Under the pieces are notes generated by a model that did no database searches, was not told the origin of the DNA, and was given only the letters and a program-made list of their open reading frames with translations. From Symsagittifera roscoffensis (Eukaryota > Xenacoelomorpha > Acoela > Convolutidae): 64,000 bases of DNA. The stretch covers positions 5,488,386-5,552,385 of the forward strand of contig NC_087063.1 in the NCBI RefSeq assembly GCF_963678635.1, in the 5' to 3' direction. Position numbers and translations under genes: made by a program. Every line of letters starts with the position of its first letter. Position 1 is the stretch's first letter. Of the stretch, positions 11,029 to 23,339 are shown piece after piece.

Positions 11029-12398
11029 ATGATGGAAGAAATTAGTACCAGCAATCAAGCTAAAGCCTCACTAAGTCAACTTATTAAATGGCAATACCCT
11101 TGGATATCAGAGGCGAAAATTGCGTCATACGACTATGATCCAGTGAGTCTGCACCAGGAAATTATTGACTACTTCAACTATATGTGTCCCACTAGAGCTG
11201 AGCATGTTAGTCGCATTGATCTCATTGAACGTGTCCAAAAAGTAGTTTCAAGGACTTGGCCTAACGCTTCGTTCGAAGTTTTTGGAAGCTCCAAAACTGG
11301 ATTGTATTTACCTACGAGTGATATAGATCTTTGCGTATCACTTGAAGACCTAGGCGATACTCAAGCAGACACAATTAGGGTTTTACATAGCTTGCGAAAT
11401 GCCATACTTTCAGACGGAATTTGCTCTTCTGATTTCATAACAGTTTTGGAAGAAGCTCAAACCCCAATTATCAAATGTACTGATCGTGTGACGTTGTATA
11501 AAATCGACATTGGAATTAATCTTCGCAACCACAGTGAGAGCGCTAAGTTTACAGCTCAGCAAATCAGAAAATACCCGCAGCTTCCTTATTTGCTTTTTGT
11601 TTTGAAGCAGTTTTTGAGTCTTCGACAACTTCTTGAAGTATACACCGGAGGTATCAATTCATACAGCCTAGTGTTGATGATAGTTAATATGCTACAATTG
11701 CATCCACGAAAAGCTGATTGGCAAAATCAAGAAGTTAATCTTGGGGTGCTTCTAATCGAGTTTTTTGAGCTGTACGGCAAAAATTTTAATCACGAGCGGT
11801 GTACAATTAATGTCCTTGACGGTGGTTTCTACGAACCAAGATGTTACAACGACAGCGCAAATGTCAACTGTAAGTCGCCAGAATTTGGTAGTGGAAATCT
11901 TGTCAACTGTGTTTTGTTTGCTTATTTTCGGATGTATCGCGTTTTATAATCTAGATTTTCTGGTTACTCAGATAGTAAATTATATCAAAATTGCTTAGTT
12001 TAGTTTAGAGACGTTTAGTTTTACATAGTGCAGCTCAATCTTCTGGCTTATATTATTTTCCTCGGTTTCAGTGAGCCATTTATTATTCAATGTCAAACTA
12101 AAATGGCTTCCGAAAGCTAAATTGATTGGTTTTCAAGTTAATTAATGCGATGATAGAAATAATCTCTGCTACCTGCATAAGGTCTTCATTGTCTTCTGAA
12201 GTAATTGAACTTGATTTGATGTTTTCAGATTCAACTTTATCGATACAGGATCCCGTGGACAAAGACAATGATATCGGAAAATCGGACTTTTCAATGGTGA
12301 AGCTCACCTTTCACCAAGCCTACCTACAATTATGTAGAGTAATATATGACTATATTCCATTCATCCCAAAACCAGGCAAGAAACGTTTTGTTTGCTAA
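11029..12398 (+). CDS. short TENT4-like non-canonical poly(A) polymerase (paralog)
   Basis: Two exons, 11029-11869 and 12229-12398, joined by a GTAAGT...TTTTCAG intron whose phases fit, giving 336 residues. It is a nucleotidyltransferase of the Trf4/PAPD5/7 family, which adds 3' tails to RNA. The catalytic triad is intact: GSS (86-88), DIDL (D98, D100) and D160 in KIDIGIN. The PAP-associated segment NLGVLLIEFFELYGKNF is present, and exon 2 supplies LSIQDPVDKDNDIG. It lacks the long N-terminus and all C-terminal exons of the full gene 11 kb downstream on the same strand. Its intron falls where the full gene has none. Its stop follows PGKKRFVC, exactly where the full gene has a splice donor, so it ends by read-through of a former intron. 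The catalytic core looks functional; a diverging duplicate is the best reading. Confidence 0.85.
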
Positions 12399-12900
12399 GT
12401 GAATTTTGTGTCGTTAGATTCTTGGCGGCTAGCTTGCCTTTTTTTGTGAGTTATCGCAAGTGATGCCAAATTCCGCTTTGCCTCATCAGCATAGGTAGTT
12501 TCTGTGAGCAAGTAGTCCTCGCTTCACAGCTCATGTTGATAATGTCTCTTGGATGTTGGTCAAACTCTGTTTCATTCATAACTCAATTTTCTGAAGCACG
12601 TGCTCATCAATAGGCCCAACCTCACCCTGCTTGTAGTAATGTTGCTCTCTTCGGTACTTTCCCTGACTTTTTTGGACAATTATGTCCGAGAATATGGCAT
12701 AGACCATTTCTGGCTATGGTTGCGCAACAATGCGTTGCTATCTGTGTTGCTTATGAAAAAAAGATGTGTAGTCAGGATTCTGTGGTTTAATGTCGCTTAC
12801 TAATCAGAAGGCCCGCATTCGAATGTCGATGCGCGCAAATATTATTTTTAAGGCTGATGTTGAATTGATCAATAATATGCGTGAAGTTTTTGTTGTTGTA

Positions 12901-13631
12901 CAGTGCTGATTTAAATTAACCGGACAAAACGAGCTAAACTTGAAATTTAAAACGCGTTTTTCTCAAATTGGGTTGAGTTTAGGTGAAAACTTATGAAGAA
13001 AAAACATGCTTAAAATTTAAGCAGAATAAATATGTTGTAATTTATTTTGCGAAATTCGGGCCCAATTTTTTACCCCAAAAATGGGTCATTTTGGCTTTTC
13101 TTAGTTCATCAAAAATTACGCCGAGAATAACGAGTCGATTACAGACATAATTATATCAAAGTGAGCCCCTTACGTAGCCCAACAAACTTTAAGAAGGGTT
13201 TATTCTCCAAAAAAATTTGCAAACCGTTTAATATTAGTTTTTAAATCAAAAGTGGGTATTTTATATAGTAAAAACGACCTTTTTTGTCTATCAAACAATA
13301 ATAAATTAATTTATACAATGTTTTGGAGATTATAACCTTCTTAAAATTTGTTGGGCTACGTAAGGGGCTCACTTTGATATAATTATGTCTGTGATCGACT
13401 CGTATTCTCGGCGTAATTTTTGATGAACTAAGAAAAGCCAAAATGACCCATTTTTTGGGCAAAATTTTGAGCCCGTATTTTGCAAAACAAATTACACCAT
13501 ATTAATTCTGCTGAAGTTTTAAGCAAGTTTTGTCTCGATAAGTTTCCACCTAAACTAAACCCAATTTGAGAAAAACGCGTTTTACTTTTCAAGTTTAAGG
13601 CGTTTTGTCCGGTTAATTTAAATCAGCACTG
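12901..13631. mobile_element. Tc1/mariner-type foldback MITE, copy 1
   Basis: It starts CAGTGCTGATTTAAATTAAC and ends with the inverse, GTTAATTTAAATCAGCACTG, and is flanked on both sides by TA. The arms pair over almost the whole 731 bp, leaving a short centre near 13260. TA duplication and CAGT ends fit the Tc1/mariner superfamily. No transposase is encoded, so it is non-autonomous. Confidence 0.88.
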
Positions 13632-14539
13632 TAGCCTTGTTGGCTTTTTTTGTTAAATTTAGAGTTGCTTGCAAAGAGATGATCAAGTTTTTCGCGAACT
13701 TATTCGATCAATGAAATACCAATGTATATTAAAGTTTCATCACTTAAATAGCTCGTTTAGAAAGTTTTTTTTTATAACCGATTCGCTGCATGAAATATAA
13801 GGAATAAGTTCAGGGTTTCAACGCTTGGATAGCTTGCTTAAAAACTTCAATTTGCTGCAAAATGATTCCATCTCTAAAATAACTTAGTTGAAAGTTTCAT
13901 TGCTTGAATAGCGTGCATAGAAACTTACTGTTTGCTTAGTAAATTTTTTGAACTCGCGACTGGCAGATGTATCTGTAAGAGGAACTCAATTTTGTTCTAT
14001 ACAAATGTTTGGACCTTTTTCAAAAAAATTCGACTGAGTCGCTTATGTGTCGTTCGGTTCTTGGCGACTAGCTTGCCTTTTTTTGTGAGTTATCGCAAGT
14101 GATGCCAAATTCCGCTTTGCCTCATCAGCATAGGTAGTTTCTGTGAGCAAGTAGTCCTCGCTTCACAGCTCATGTTGATAATGTCTCTTGGATGTTGGTC
14201 AAACTCTGTTTCATTCATAACTCAATTTTCTGAAGCACGTGCTCATCAATAGGCCCAACCTCACCCTGCTTGTAGTAATGTTGCTCTCTTCGGTACTTTC
14301 CCTGACTTTTTTGGACAATTATGTCCGAGAATATGGCATAGACCATTTCTGGCTATGGTTGCGCAACAATGCGTTGCTATCTGTGTTGCTTATGAAAAAA
14401 AGATGTGTAGTCAGGATTCTGTGGTTTAATGTCGCTTACTAATCAGAAGGCCCGCATTCGAATGTCGATGCGCGCAAATATTATTTTTAAGGCTGATGTT
14501 GAATTGATCAATAATATGCGTGAAGTTTTTGTTGTTGTA

Positions 14540-15271
14540 CAGTGCTGATTTAAATTAACCGGACAAAACGAGCTAAACTTGAAATTTAAAACGCGTTTTT
14601 CTCAAATTGGGTTGAGTTTAGGTGAAAACTTATGAAGAAAAAACATGCTTAAAATTTAAGTAGAATAAATATGTTGTAATTTATTTTGCGAAATTCGGGC
14701 CCAATTTTTTACCCCAAAAATGGGTCATTTTGGCTTTTCTTAGTTCATCAAAAATTACGCCGAGAATAACGAGTCGATTACAGACATAATTATATCAAAG
14801 TGAGCCCCTTACGTAGCCCAACAAACTTTAAGAAGGGTTTATTCTCCAAAAAAATTTGCAAACCGTTTAATATTAGTTTTTAAATCAAAAGTGGGTATTT
14901 TATATAGTAAAAACGACCTTTTTTGTCTATCAAACAATAATAAATTAATTTATACAATGTTTTGGAGATTATAACCTTCTTAAAATTTGTTGGGCTACGT
15001 AAGGGGCTCACTTTGATATAATTATGTCTGTGATCGACTCGTTATTCTCGGCGTAATTTTTGATGAACTAAGAAAAGCCAAAATGACCCATTTTTTGGGC
15101 AAAATTTTGGGCCCGTATTTTGCAAAACAAATTACACCATATTAATTCTGCTGAAGTTTTAAGCAAGTTTTGTCTCGATAAGTTTCCACCTAAACTAAAC
15201 CCAATTTGAGAAAAACGCGTTTTACTTTTCAAGTTTAAGGCGTTTTGTCCGGTTAATTTAAATCAGCACTG
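14540..15271. mobile_element. Tc1/mariner-type foldback MITE, copy 2
   Basis: This is the same element within tandem unit 2, multiplied as part of the 1639-bp repeat rather than by separate transposition: the flanks match copy 1. It has one extra base near the right-hand CGTTATTCTCGG. Confidence 0.88.
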
Positions 15272-16178
15272 TAGCCTTGTTGGCTTTTTTTGTTAAATTT
15301 AGAGTTGCTTGCAAAGAGATGATAAGTTTTTCGCGAACTTATTCGATCAATGAAATACCAATGTATATTAAAGTTTCATCACTTAAATAGCTCGTTTAGA
15401 AAGTTTTTTTTTATAACCGATTCGCTGCATGAAATATAAGGAATAAGTTCAGGGTTTCAACGCTTGGATAGCTTGCTTAAAAACTTCAATTTGCTGCAAA
15501 ATGATTCCATCTCTAAAATAACTTAGTTGAAAGTTTCATTGCTTGAATAGCGTGCATAGAAACTTACTGTTTGCTTAGTAAATTTTTTGAACTCGCGACT
15601 GGCAGATGTATCTGTAAGAGGAACTCAATTTTGTTCTATACAAATGTTTGGACCTTTTTCAAAAAAATTCGACTGAGTCGCTTATGTGTCGTTCGGTTCT
15701 TGGCGGCTAGCTTGCCTTTTTTTGTGAGTTATCGCAAGTGATGCCAAATTCCGCTTTGCCTCATCAGCATAGGTAGTTTCTGTGAGCAAGTAGTCCTCGC
15801 TTCACAGCTCATGTTGATAATGTCTCTTGGATGTTGGTCAAACTCTGTTTCATTCATAACTCAATTTTCTGAAGCACGTGCTCGTCAATAGGCCCAACCT
15901 CACCCTGCTTGTAGTAATGTTGCTCTCTTCGGTACTTTCCCTGACTTTTTTGGACAATTATGTCCGAGAATATGGCATAGACCATTTCTGGCTATGGTTG
16001 CGCAACAATGCGTTGCTATCTGTGTTGCTTATGAAAAAAAGATGTGTAGTCAGGATTCTGTGGTTTAATGTCGCTTACTAATCAGAAGGCCCGCATTCGA
16101 ATGTCGATGCGCGCAAATATTATTTTTAAGGCTGATGTTGAATTGATCAATAATATGCGTGAAGTTTTTGTTGTTGTA

Positions 16179-16910
16179 CAGTGCTGATTTAAATTAACCG
16201 GACAAAACGAGCTAAACTTGAAATTTAAAACGCGTTTTTCTCAAATTGGGTTGAGTTTAGGTGAAAACTTATGAAGAAAAAACATGCTTAAAATTTAAGC
16301 AGAATAAATATGTTGTAATTTATTTTGCGAAATTCGGGCCCAATTTTTTACCCCAAAAATGGGTCATTTTGGCTTTTCTTAGTTCATCAAAAATTACGCC
16401 GAGAATAACGAGTCGATTACAGACATAATTATATCAAAGTGAGCCCCTTACGTAGCCCAACAAACTTTAAGAAGGGTTTATTCTCCAAAAAAATTTGCAA
16501 ACCGTTTAATATTAGTTTTTAAATCAAAAGTGGGTATTTTATATAGTAAAAACGACCTTTTTTGTCTATCAAACAATAATAAATTAATTTATACAATGTT
16601 TTGGAGATTATAACCTTCTTAAAATTTGTTGGGCTACGTAAGGGGCTCACTTTGATATAATTATGTCTGTGATCGACTCGTTATTCTCGGCGTAATTTTT
16701 GATGAACTAAGAAAAGCCAAAATGACCCATTTTTTGGGCAAAATTTTGGGCCCGTATTTTGCAAAACAAATTACACCATATTAATTCTGCTGAAGTTTTA
16801 AGCAAGTTTTGTCTCGATAAGTTTCCACCTAAACTAAACCCAATTTGAGAAAAACGCGTTTTACTTTTCAAGTTTAAGGCGTTTTGTCCGGTTAATTTAA
16901 ATCAGCACTG
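16179..16910. mobile_element. Tc1/mariner-type foldback MITE, copy 3
   Basis: Same element within tandem unit 3, same TA flanks, nearly identical to copies 1 and 2. Confidence 0.88.
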
Positions 16911-17324
16911 TAGCCTTGTTGGCTTTTTTTGTTAAATTTAGAGTTGCTTGCAAAGAGATGATAAGTTTTTCGCGAACTTATTCGATCAATGAAATACCAA
17001 TGTATATTAAAGTTTCATCACTTAAATAGCTCGTTTAGAAAGTTTTTTTTTATAACCGATTCGCTGCATGAAATATAAGGAATAAGTTCAGGGTTTCAAC
17101 GCTTGGATAGCTTGCTTAAAAACTTCAATTTGCTGCAAAATGATTCCATCTCTAAAATAACTTAGTTGAAAGTTTCATTGCTTGAATAGCGTGCATAGAA
17201 ACTTACTGTTTGCTTAGTAAATTTTTTGAACTCGCGACTGGCAGATGTATCTGTAAGAGGAACTCAATTTTGTTCTATACAAATGTTTGGACCTTTTTCA
17301 AAAAAATTCGACTGAGTCGCTTAT

Positions 17325-18060
17325 GTGTCGTTCGGTTCTTGGCGACTAGCTTGCCTTTATTTTTTGTGAGTTATCGCAAGTGGTGCGAAATTCCGCTTTG
17401 CCTCATCAGCAGAGATCCTCTCTTCACAGCTCATTATGTTGACTGTTTCTTGGATGTTGGTCAAACTGTTTCATTAATAATTCAGTTTTCTGAAGTACAT
17501 GCTCAACAATAGGCCCAATCTCACCCTGCTTGTGGTAATGTTGCTCTCTTCAGTACTTGTTGCTGTCTTCGGTACTAAAGCCAAAATGACCCATTTTTGG
17601 GGTAAAAGTTTGGGCCCGAATTTTGCAAAACAAATTACACCATATTAATTCTGCTGAAGTTTTAAGCAAGTTTTGTATCCATTAGTTTTCACCTAAACTC
17701 AACCCAATTTGAGAAAAACGCGTTTTAAAATTCAAGTTTAAGGCGTTTTGTCCGGTTAATTTAAATCACCACTATAGCCTTGTTGGCTTTTTTTGTTAAA
17801 TTTAGAGTTGCTTGCAAAGAGATGATAAGTTTTTCGCGAACTTATTGGATCAATGAAATACCAATGTATATTTAAGTTTCATCCCTTCAATAGCTCGTTC
17901 AAAAAGTTTTTTTTATAACCGATTCGCTATATGAAATATAAGGAATAAGTTCAGGGTTTCAACGCTTGGATAGCTTGCTTAAAAACTTCAATTTGCTGCA
18001 AATTGCTTCCATCTCTAAAATAACTTAGTTGAAAGTTTCATCGCTTGAATAGCGTGCATA
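17325..18060. repeat. partial, diverged fourth 1639-bp unit with half a MITE
   Basis: It begins like units 1-3, but at about 17570 it jumps directly to the right arm of the MITE (to about 17773), which ends in ATCACCACTATAG instead of ATCAGCACTGTAG. It has more substitutions than units 1-3, so it is probably an older edge copy that escaped homogenisation. Confidence 0.8.
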
Positions 18061-18845
18061 GAAAATCTCAAGCTTTTTGCGAACCAATTTGTGCTGCAGA
18101 ATAACATAATATTTTTCAAATTTTCTTCGCTTGCTTAGCAAGATTTCAACTTTTTGAAAACCAATTCCCTCCTCGGAAAACGTGAACATTTTCACGGTTT
18201 TATTGCTGGAATAGCTTAGAGATAATAAACTTCTGGCGAGCCAGAAATTTCATCGGTGCAATAGCTTGCTTAGAAAAGTTACGGTGTGCGAAATGGTTCC
18301 GTGAAATGGTTCCTTCTATGGAATAACTTGACTTATTTTATAGTTTCATCCCTCGAGTAGCTTGCTAAGAAATTTTTTTTTTGCGAGACGAACGCTCTTT
18401 GAAATAATTTGAATTATTTCAAAATTTTATTGCTTGAATAGTTCGCTTTGAAAAATTTCCGTTTTTCTGCTTGCCGATTCGCTCTGTAAAATAACTTGAA
18501 ATCTTTCAAAATTCCATCCCTTTAGTAGCTTGCCGGATAATTGACATTTTTTCGTGATTAGTAACGCGGAAGTACTTCAAAGTTCTATCGCCTGAAAAGC
18601 TCGCTCAGAAAAACTTAAATTTTTCGCGAACGTATTCGTTCTATGTAGTTTTATCGCTTTATTAGAATGCTTTAAAAAAAAAACTTAGTTTTTTTGCGAA
18701 CGGAAAAACGTAACTTTCGACACGTATTGCATGATTAGCTGGCTTAGGAAATCTTTAAATTTGGGAATCGATTCATGGAATGAAGTATTTTTAAAAGTAA
18801 CATCACATTGCTTGACTGCGTGCTTCCGAAAAACTTTTATGAAAC
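18061..18845. repeat. degenerate ~95-bp tandem subrepeats
   Basis: Recurring phrases in fixed order: 'AGTTTCATCGCTTGAATAG', 'CTTGCTTAGAAA', then T-rich, then 'GCGAACCGATTCGCT', then 'GAATAACTTGAA'. They repeat about every 90-100 bp with heavy decay. The same phrases occur inside the 1639-bp units (for example 13680-13960). An old satellite-like array. No gene is seen. Confidence 0.65.
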
Positions 18846-18853
18846 AGTTCAAG

Positions 18854-19275
18854 CAGGGGTGGATCTAGGATTTTCTCGAGGGGGGATTTCCAAAAATTGT
18901 CAAAATTTTTGTCGACCTTTTTTTTAGGTCGTCCAAATTGATTTTTCGAGCTCTCCCAATGCACTTTAAAGACCCTGTTTTGGCCAAGTTTTCTGCGTTG
19001 AAGACAAACTTTTGAAAAAACTGGCCAAAAAGGCGGTAATAGCACTGTTAAGAAATTTTGACCAAAAATTGTCCCCGCAAAATTAGTAAATATTGGTGCC
19101 GATGGCGCCTTTAGAATTTTTTTTTATCCGTCAGCCAGAATAAATATCTAAAAATAGTACAAAGGGGGTTCATTTTGGGTCGGCACAGGGATGAATTTCT
19201 TGGGGGGAGAAAAGGGGATGGAGGAAAAGGCGTCTGCCTCTCCCAATAAATCCGCCTTCTCCAGCGATCCTTTTT
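18854..19275. mobile_element. hAT-type MITE, diverged copy
   Basis: It starts CAGGGGTGGATCTAGGATTT, shares internal blocks with the clean copy at 40311-40724 (TTTTTTTAGGTCG, CGAGCTCTCC, GGCGCCTTTAGAA), and runs into AAATCCGCC near its right end. The right terminus and target duplication are eroded. Non-coding. Confidence 0.75.
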
Positions 19276-19565
19276 CGTCAATTTGAAATAATGAGCGCGC
19301 GATATGTTTTGTTCTGTCAGTTAACGCGTAAGTGGCAAACTAACCCGGCTCAGAAACTATTTTATGTGGCCCAGTTAAGATTTACTGAATGCAAAGTTTA
19401 TCAAATTATACTGTGCATTTTTGTGAGGGAAAATTTTCCAAATCAGAAAAAAATAATCGAAAATTGTTCATTTTCTTTTTTTAAATCAAAATCTACTTAA
19501 AAGGCATTAAAAGGCAGCCATTAAATCATTCATCATTTTGCTCTGATACGAGCAGTCGGCTCTTT
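19276..19565 (-). mobile_element. diverged relative of the 49.2-kb hairpin-ended element
   Basis: Read on the minus strand it gives, in order, GACTGCTCGTATCAG, GGCTGCCTTTTAA, CTTACGCGTTAA, CGCGCGCTCATT and TTCAAATTG. This is the same block order as in the copies at 35890-36422 and 49211-51594 (GACTGCTCGTATCAG, GACTGCCTTTTAA, CTTACGCGTTAATAGCGCG, CGCGCGTTAATTG). The sequence between blocks has drifted, so it is an older subfamily. Confidence 0.6.
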
Positions 19566-20004
19566 AATTGCCCCTTTATTGACCCCCATTCCATAACCTC
19601 CCACCAAAAATGGATTTTATGAGAGCAGTTATATTTTCGAGGAAGACCACCTGGATTTTGAATTGAGTAATCAGCATGCATGCTAACTTTTATACAAATC
19701 GGATAGTATAAACATACTGTTCATATAGGTTTCGCAATAAATTTTTATATCATCTGAAAGATATTGATGTCTTGAGACCAGAAATAAAATTTTACATCTT
19801 TTCAATGTTCACAAATTTACGTGGAATGAATTATTGCGCGCTTTGGTTTGCAACTTTCTCTCATTATTCAAAGAAGTTAATCCGAAGCGAGTTAAGGAAA
19901 GCTATTGAGCCATAGAAGGCAGTTATTTAAAGGCAAAAACAGTCTTGTTATTACCAGGAGTCGGATTTATATGTCAAATAAAATCAGATATATGTCAATC
20001 TAAG

Positions 20005-20205
20005 CAGGAGCGGATCTAGGATTTTCTCGAGAGGGGATGGTCAATTTTTAAAAAATTTTCGAAAATTTTGTCGACCTTTTTTTTGGTCGACTACATTGAT
20101 TTTCCGAGCTCTGCCAAAGCAAAGCACTAAAAAGACCCTGTTTTCACCAAATTTTCTGCGCCGCTGGCAAAATTTGGAAAAATAACAGGCCAAAAAATGC
20201 TATCA
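20005..20205. mobile_element. hAT-type MITE, truncated copy
   Basis: Left end CAGGAGCGGATCTAGGATTTTC and the following ~190 bp match the 40311 copy, then similarity stops. The right half is missing. Confidence 0.7.
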
Positions 20206-20340
20206 CCTGATACATCGCTTAATTGTGTCATCCGATTGATGCTATCCCAAATACGTCAATGTCGTATGTTTTTTATTCCGAGGTCCAAACGCGTCTCCTA
20301 GGGCGAGCGCCCCCAAAGCCATTGACAGTCATTTTTGTGA

Positions 20341-20693
20341 TTTTAGGGGAGATTTTGGGAAGGGAGAAAAGCACGTATGAAAAGATAAGTCTCGCGAACA
20401 TACCTTCTCTACTAAGTGTTATTCTCGAGGTGCCTGTTGACGTGCAATTCCACCGGAAATTCATCAACGAAACATTCGCGGAGAAAAGTACGACGAAATC
20501 TATTCCGCCCGAATACGATTCTTATTTCAAACCGTACATGCAAGGAAGTTCTGCGGATGTTTATGGTAATAATTTCTTCATTTGTGCTCCGAGTATTTCG
20601 AAAACTGACGAGAATAAGGAAAATTTGCCCAATACGAGCGCTTCACACTCCATTGCGAAAAATCGAAAGCCGAATTTACAGTTTCAGTTGTAG
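20341..20693 (+). CDS. unidentified 3'-terminal coding exon
   Basis: A plausible acceptor (TTTTTGTGATTTTAG, AG at about 20341-20345) opens a frame reading EILGREKSTYEKISL ... VPVDVQFHRKFINETFAEK ... PPEYDSYFKPYMQGSSADVY ... DENKENLPN and stopping at 20691-20693. Base composition is richer in G+C than the flanks, and codon third positions look coding. No partner exons are recognised upstream among the repeats. I do not recognise the protein. It could be the last exon of a gene whose body lies upstream, an orphan exon, or a relic. Confidence 0.4.
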
Positions 20694-21895
20694 TTTATTG
20701 TGTTACGTGAATTTGATTGTGGCAGTTGTTTTAATTTCATTGTTTTAGTGACTTAAAATGTAAATAGGTGACTCAAGATAAAGGAAGTAAACGCTTCCTA
20801 TTTGTACTTTAACTTTTGATAATTGTTGAAGCAACTATCTTCAATATTGGTTGCGAAGTTACAGAAATAGTAAATGGATGAATCGGTCTCGATTTGGTTC
20901 AAAGTAGCTTTAATTCTATCACTTAATTCGAATCTCTACATGGTGCTAAATTGACAAGAATTTATTTTTAGATGATTTATTTTTTTTGTTAGAAATAGGT
21001 AAAAAGTGAATTGCTTGATTTGTAGCGGCTCGAGCGTAATAGGGCGGGGGGGGGGGGGGAGGGACATTAGAAGAGCCTTTGGAATATGTACGTATAACAA
21101 GTCCTTAAGGCGTAGAACAGCTCATTACAGAGCTCCTTTTGGCAGCATCATTAGAAAGTATTATCAAACGTGGGCCCTTATGTACATGAGTAATTTTCTC
21201 GAAGCATGAATTGAAGTATGATTTTTAAAAAAATTGTCTACACAAAAGCCAAAGTTAACTTGGAAGCGTTATTCAATTTTTCGCATGGTTCTTCCACAAA
21301 AGGAAATCCTCTTGAAGCTCTCTTTAAAACCAACACATTTTTAATAAGTGCTTTCAAAGAGACCAAGTGCTTTCAACACATTTTTAATTTTGAAAGTTCC
21401 CCTTTCCTGCTCTACACAACAATTATGATTTATTTAAAAGCCTATCATCAAAATTAATTCCGTTCTACGAAATAGTTAGTTACAAAGATCTTTCCTGTGT
21501 TCCAACTTTCGAAGAAAGTGACAGATTATTTGTTCTCGGGTGGTTTTTTCTTCAAATAAATTTACGGTTTTTCATTGAAGTATTTCAACGGAACATTTGT
21601 ATGCTATCTGAAAGATATGGCTGCCCTTAAGTCAGGTTTAAATAGATTTTTCATTTGTGATCATTTTTTATATCGGTTGCTGTTATAGTGGTTTGATCAT
21701 GGGACTGGCTTGACAAAGAAGTTATCATATTTCTCTGATTTTTTAAAGTCGACGAACGAATACTGTTATTCTCAAGCGTTATTTAATTTAAGGCAAGTAG
21801 ATTACCAATTTTCCAAATAAGATTGTTTTCGATTTGGAAAGTTGCTACCTCTATTTTTCCAATTTTGCTCTCCATGAATTTCATGTAGTACTTGT
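20694..21895. other. no gene seen; G homopolymer
   Basis: AT-rich, no supported ORF. A G-run of about 14 lies at about 21046-21059. Confidence 0.35.
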
Positions 21896-22980
21896 GTCGA
21901 AGAAGAAGAAGAATTTATTTCTCATTGTTGGTGGTAAATATGCATATAACAAAAACTTTCACATGGAGCACCACAGACAGTGAGTGGACAGTTAACGAAC
22001 CCATGTGGGTTACAAAGCAATGCCAGTTTCATCAAATGAAATACGAAATTTGAGATCTTCAAAGACAGTGAAAAAGATATTTGTTAAATTTTGATTTATG
22101 ACATTGTCTAGACAGGTTAATGACATAAGGTCCGACCTCTCTGGATCAATATTTAAAATGATTGATCAATCGTTATCGGTAAAAAACCAAATTGAATTTA
22201 ACAAATTTTAAATTCATCTACCCCAAAATTTCTGAAACTCGCTAGTCGTAGGCACTCCTATTCGATTTCAGAAACAAAAGTTGAGTTTGTTCACTTTACG
22301 GTTATTGTGTGTACTAACTGTGTCCCATCTCTTGAAGCCTCTAATATCAGTAGAACTGATTGGGGCTAAATGGTCAGTAGACACATAACAGCATATTCGG
22401 CAGTAACCAGCAAACAAGCCCTGGTGTGGTTTTCAAAACGCCGAAGAGGCTTCGAAAACCGGATACAATTTTTTAAACAATTTTAAACTTGCAGGCTCTT
22501 CACATCTGTTATTTTCTGGCACTATCTTTGCTTTTAGTTGAAATATGTCAGCAAAAAACAAATTTGATCAGCTCTTTCTTGCTAAATCATGAATTCCGTG
22601 GACAAGGCGTTGAACATCTGAATCGGAATTTTGATCAAAAACTTTCGGGATTAAGGAATTTTGTCTAAGTTAATTAAAGAGCTTAGCTCCTCTGTAACTA
22701 AGTGAAGTTCTTTGAATTATGCTTTTGGAATTGGGAGTTTTCATCAAATTGAAAGTTTCGCAAATGGTGGAAAACTCAGCTTTGCCTCTTTGTGTGATTT
22801 GGTTTATTGGATATTCGGAAAATTTAAAAATTGAAACTTGTTGGTAGTCTGCAATATCACCAAGTAATTTTTTCCGGTGTTCACATGTAGCAATTTTACT
22901 ACTATATATTTTACTTCTTTTACGCACAAGGTGTCTGCCTTGCTGACAAAAAGCATTTTTAGTGGTAGATTGAAGCAATA
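21896..22980 (-). mobile_element. decayed 3' part of a non-LTR retrotransposon
   Basis: The minus strand from 22978 encodes the C-terminal RT tail of a non-LTR element: a Cys/His-containing stretch (FCQQGRHLVRKRSKIYSSK) and the signature TSLSYRGAKLFN at 22670. After a stop the same frame resumes LRQNSLIPKVFDQN. Further downstream the element ends in AAATAAATTCTTCTTCTTC near 21900, a simple 3' tail. Stops show that it is dead. The upstream RT core is absent, so it was 5' truncated. Confidence 0.6.
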
Positions 22981-23339
22981 TTTCTGAGAATTGGGTTAAT
23001 TTTTCTGAGAATTGGGATTGTTTAAATTTTCAATTTCTAGCAAACAATTTTGTTCTTCAAGTTTTCTACGTGTTACTTGCACAATAACTGCATGCTATTT
23101 TGAAAGAAATTAAATTGTGTCGTCAATACTTAATTTAGTGAGCAATTTGAGTCATTTCTTTTAACGTCTCTAAGAACTGTTGTACTTTCAAAAATCTTGT
23201 TTTAGTTGGTGTTAGTATTACAGTGTAGTGTCTATGTTAAGCATTATCTAGCCCTTTCATTTTTGAGCAATACCATTTTTCTATTTATATTGAAGTTAAC
23301 TGATAAATAATCTCGTTGTTATTTTTATTGCAGTTTGTT

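Larger units (their letters stand above)
12408..17324. repeat. 1639-bp tandem repeat, three full units
   Basis: Units begin at 12408, 14047, 15686 and (partial) 17325, each with GTGTCGTT followed by TTCTTGGCGRCTAGC. The spacing is 1639 bp each time. Units 1-3 are almost identical (isolated substitutions and a few 1-bp indels), so amplification is recent. Each unit contains a 731-732 bp foldback MITE and a run of degenerate ~95-bp subrepeats. A 67-codon ORF recurs in each unit only because the units are identical. Confidence 0.95.

Noticed and set aside
12600-16081. A 67-codon hydrophobic ORF repeated three times (12600, 14239, 15878)
   Set aside because: It is identical only because the 1639-bp units are; no homology, no codon bias and no conserved start context.
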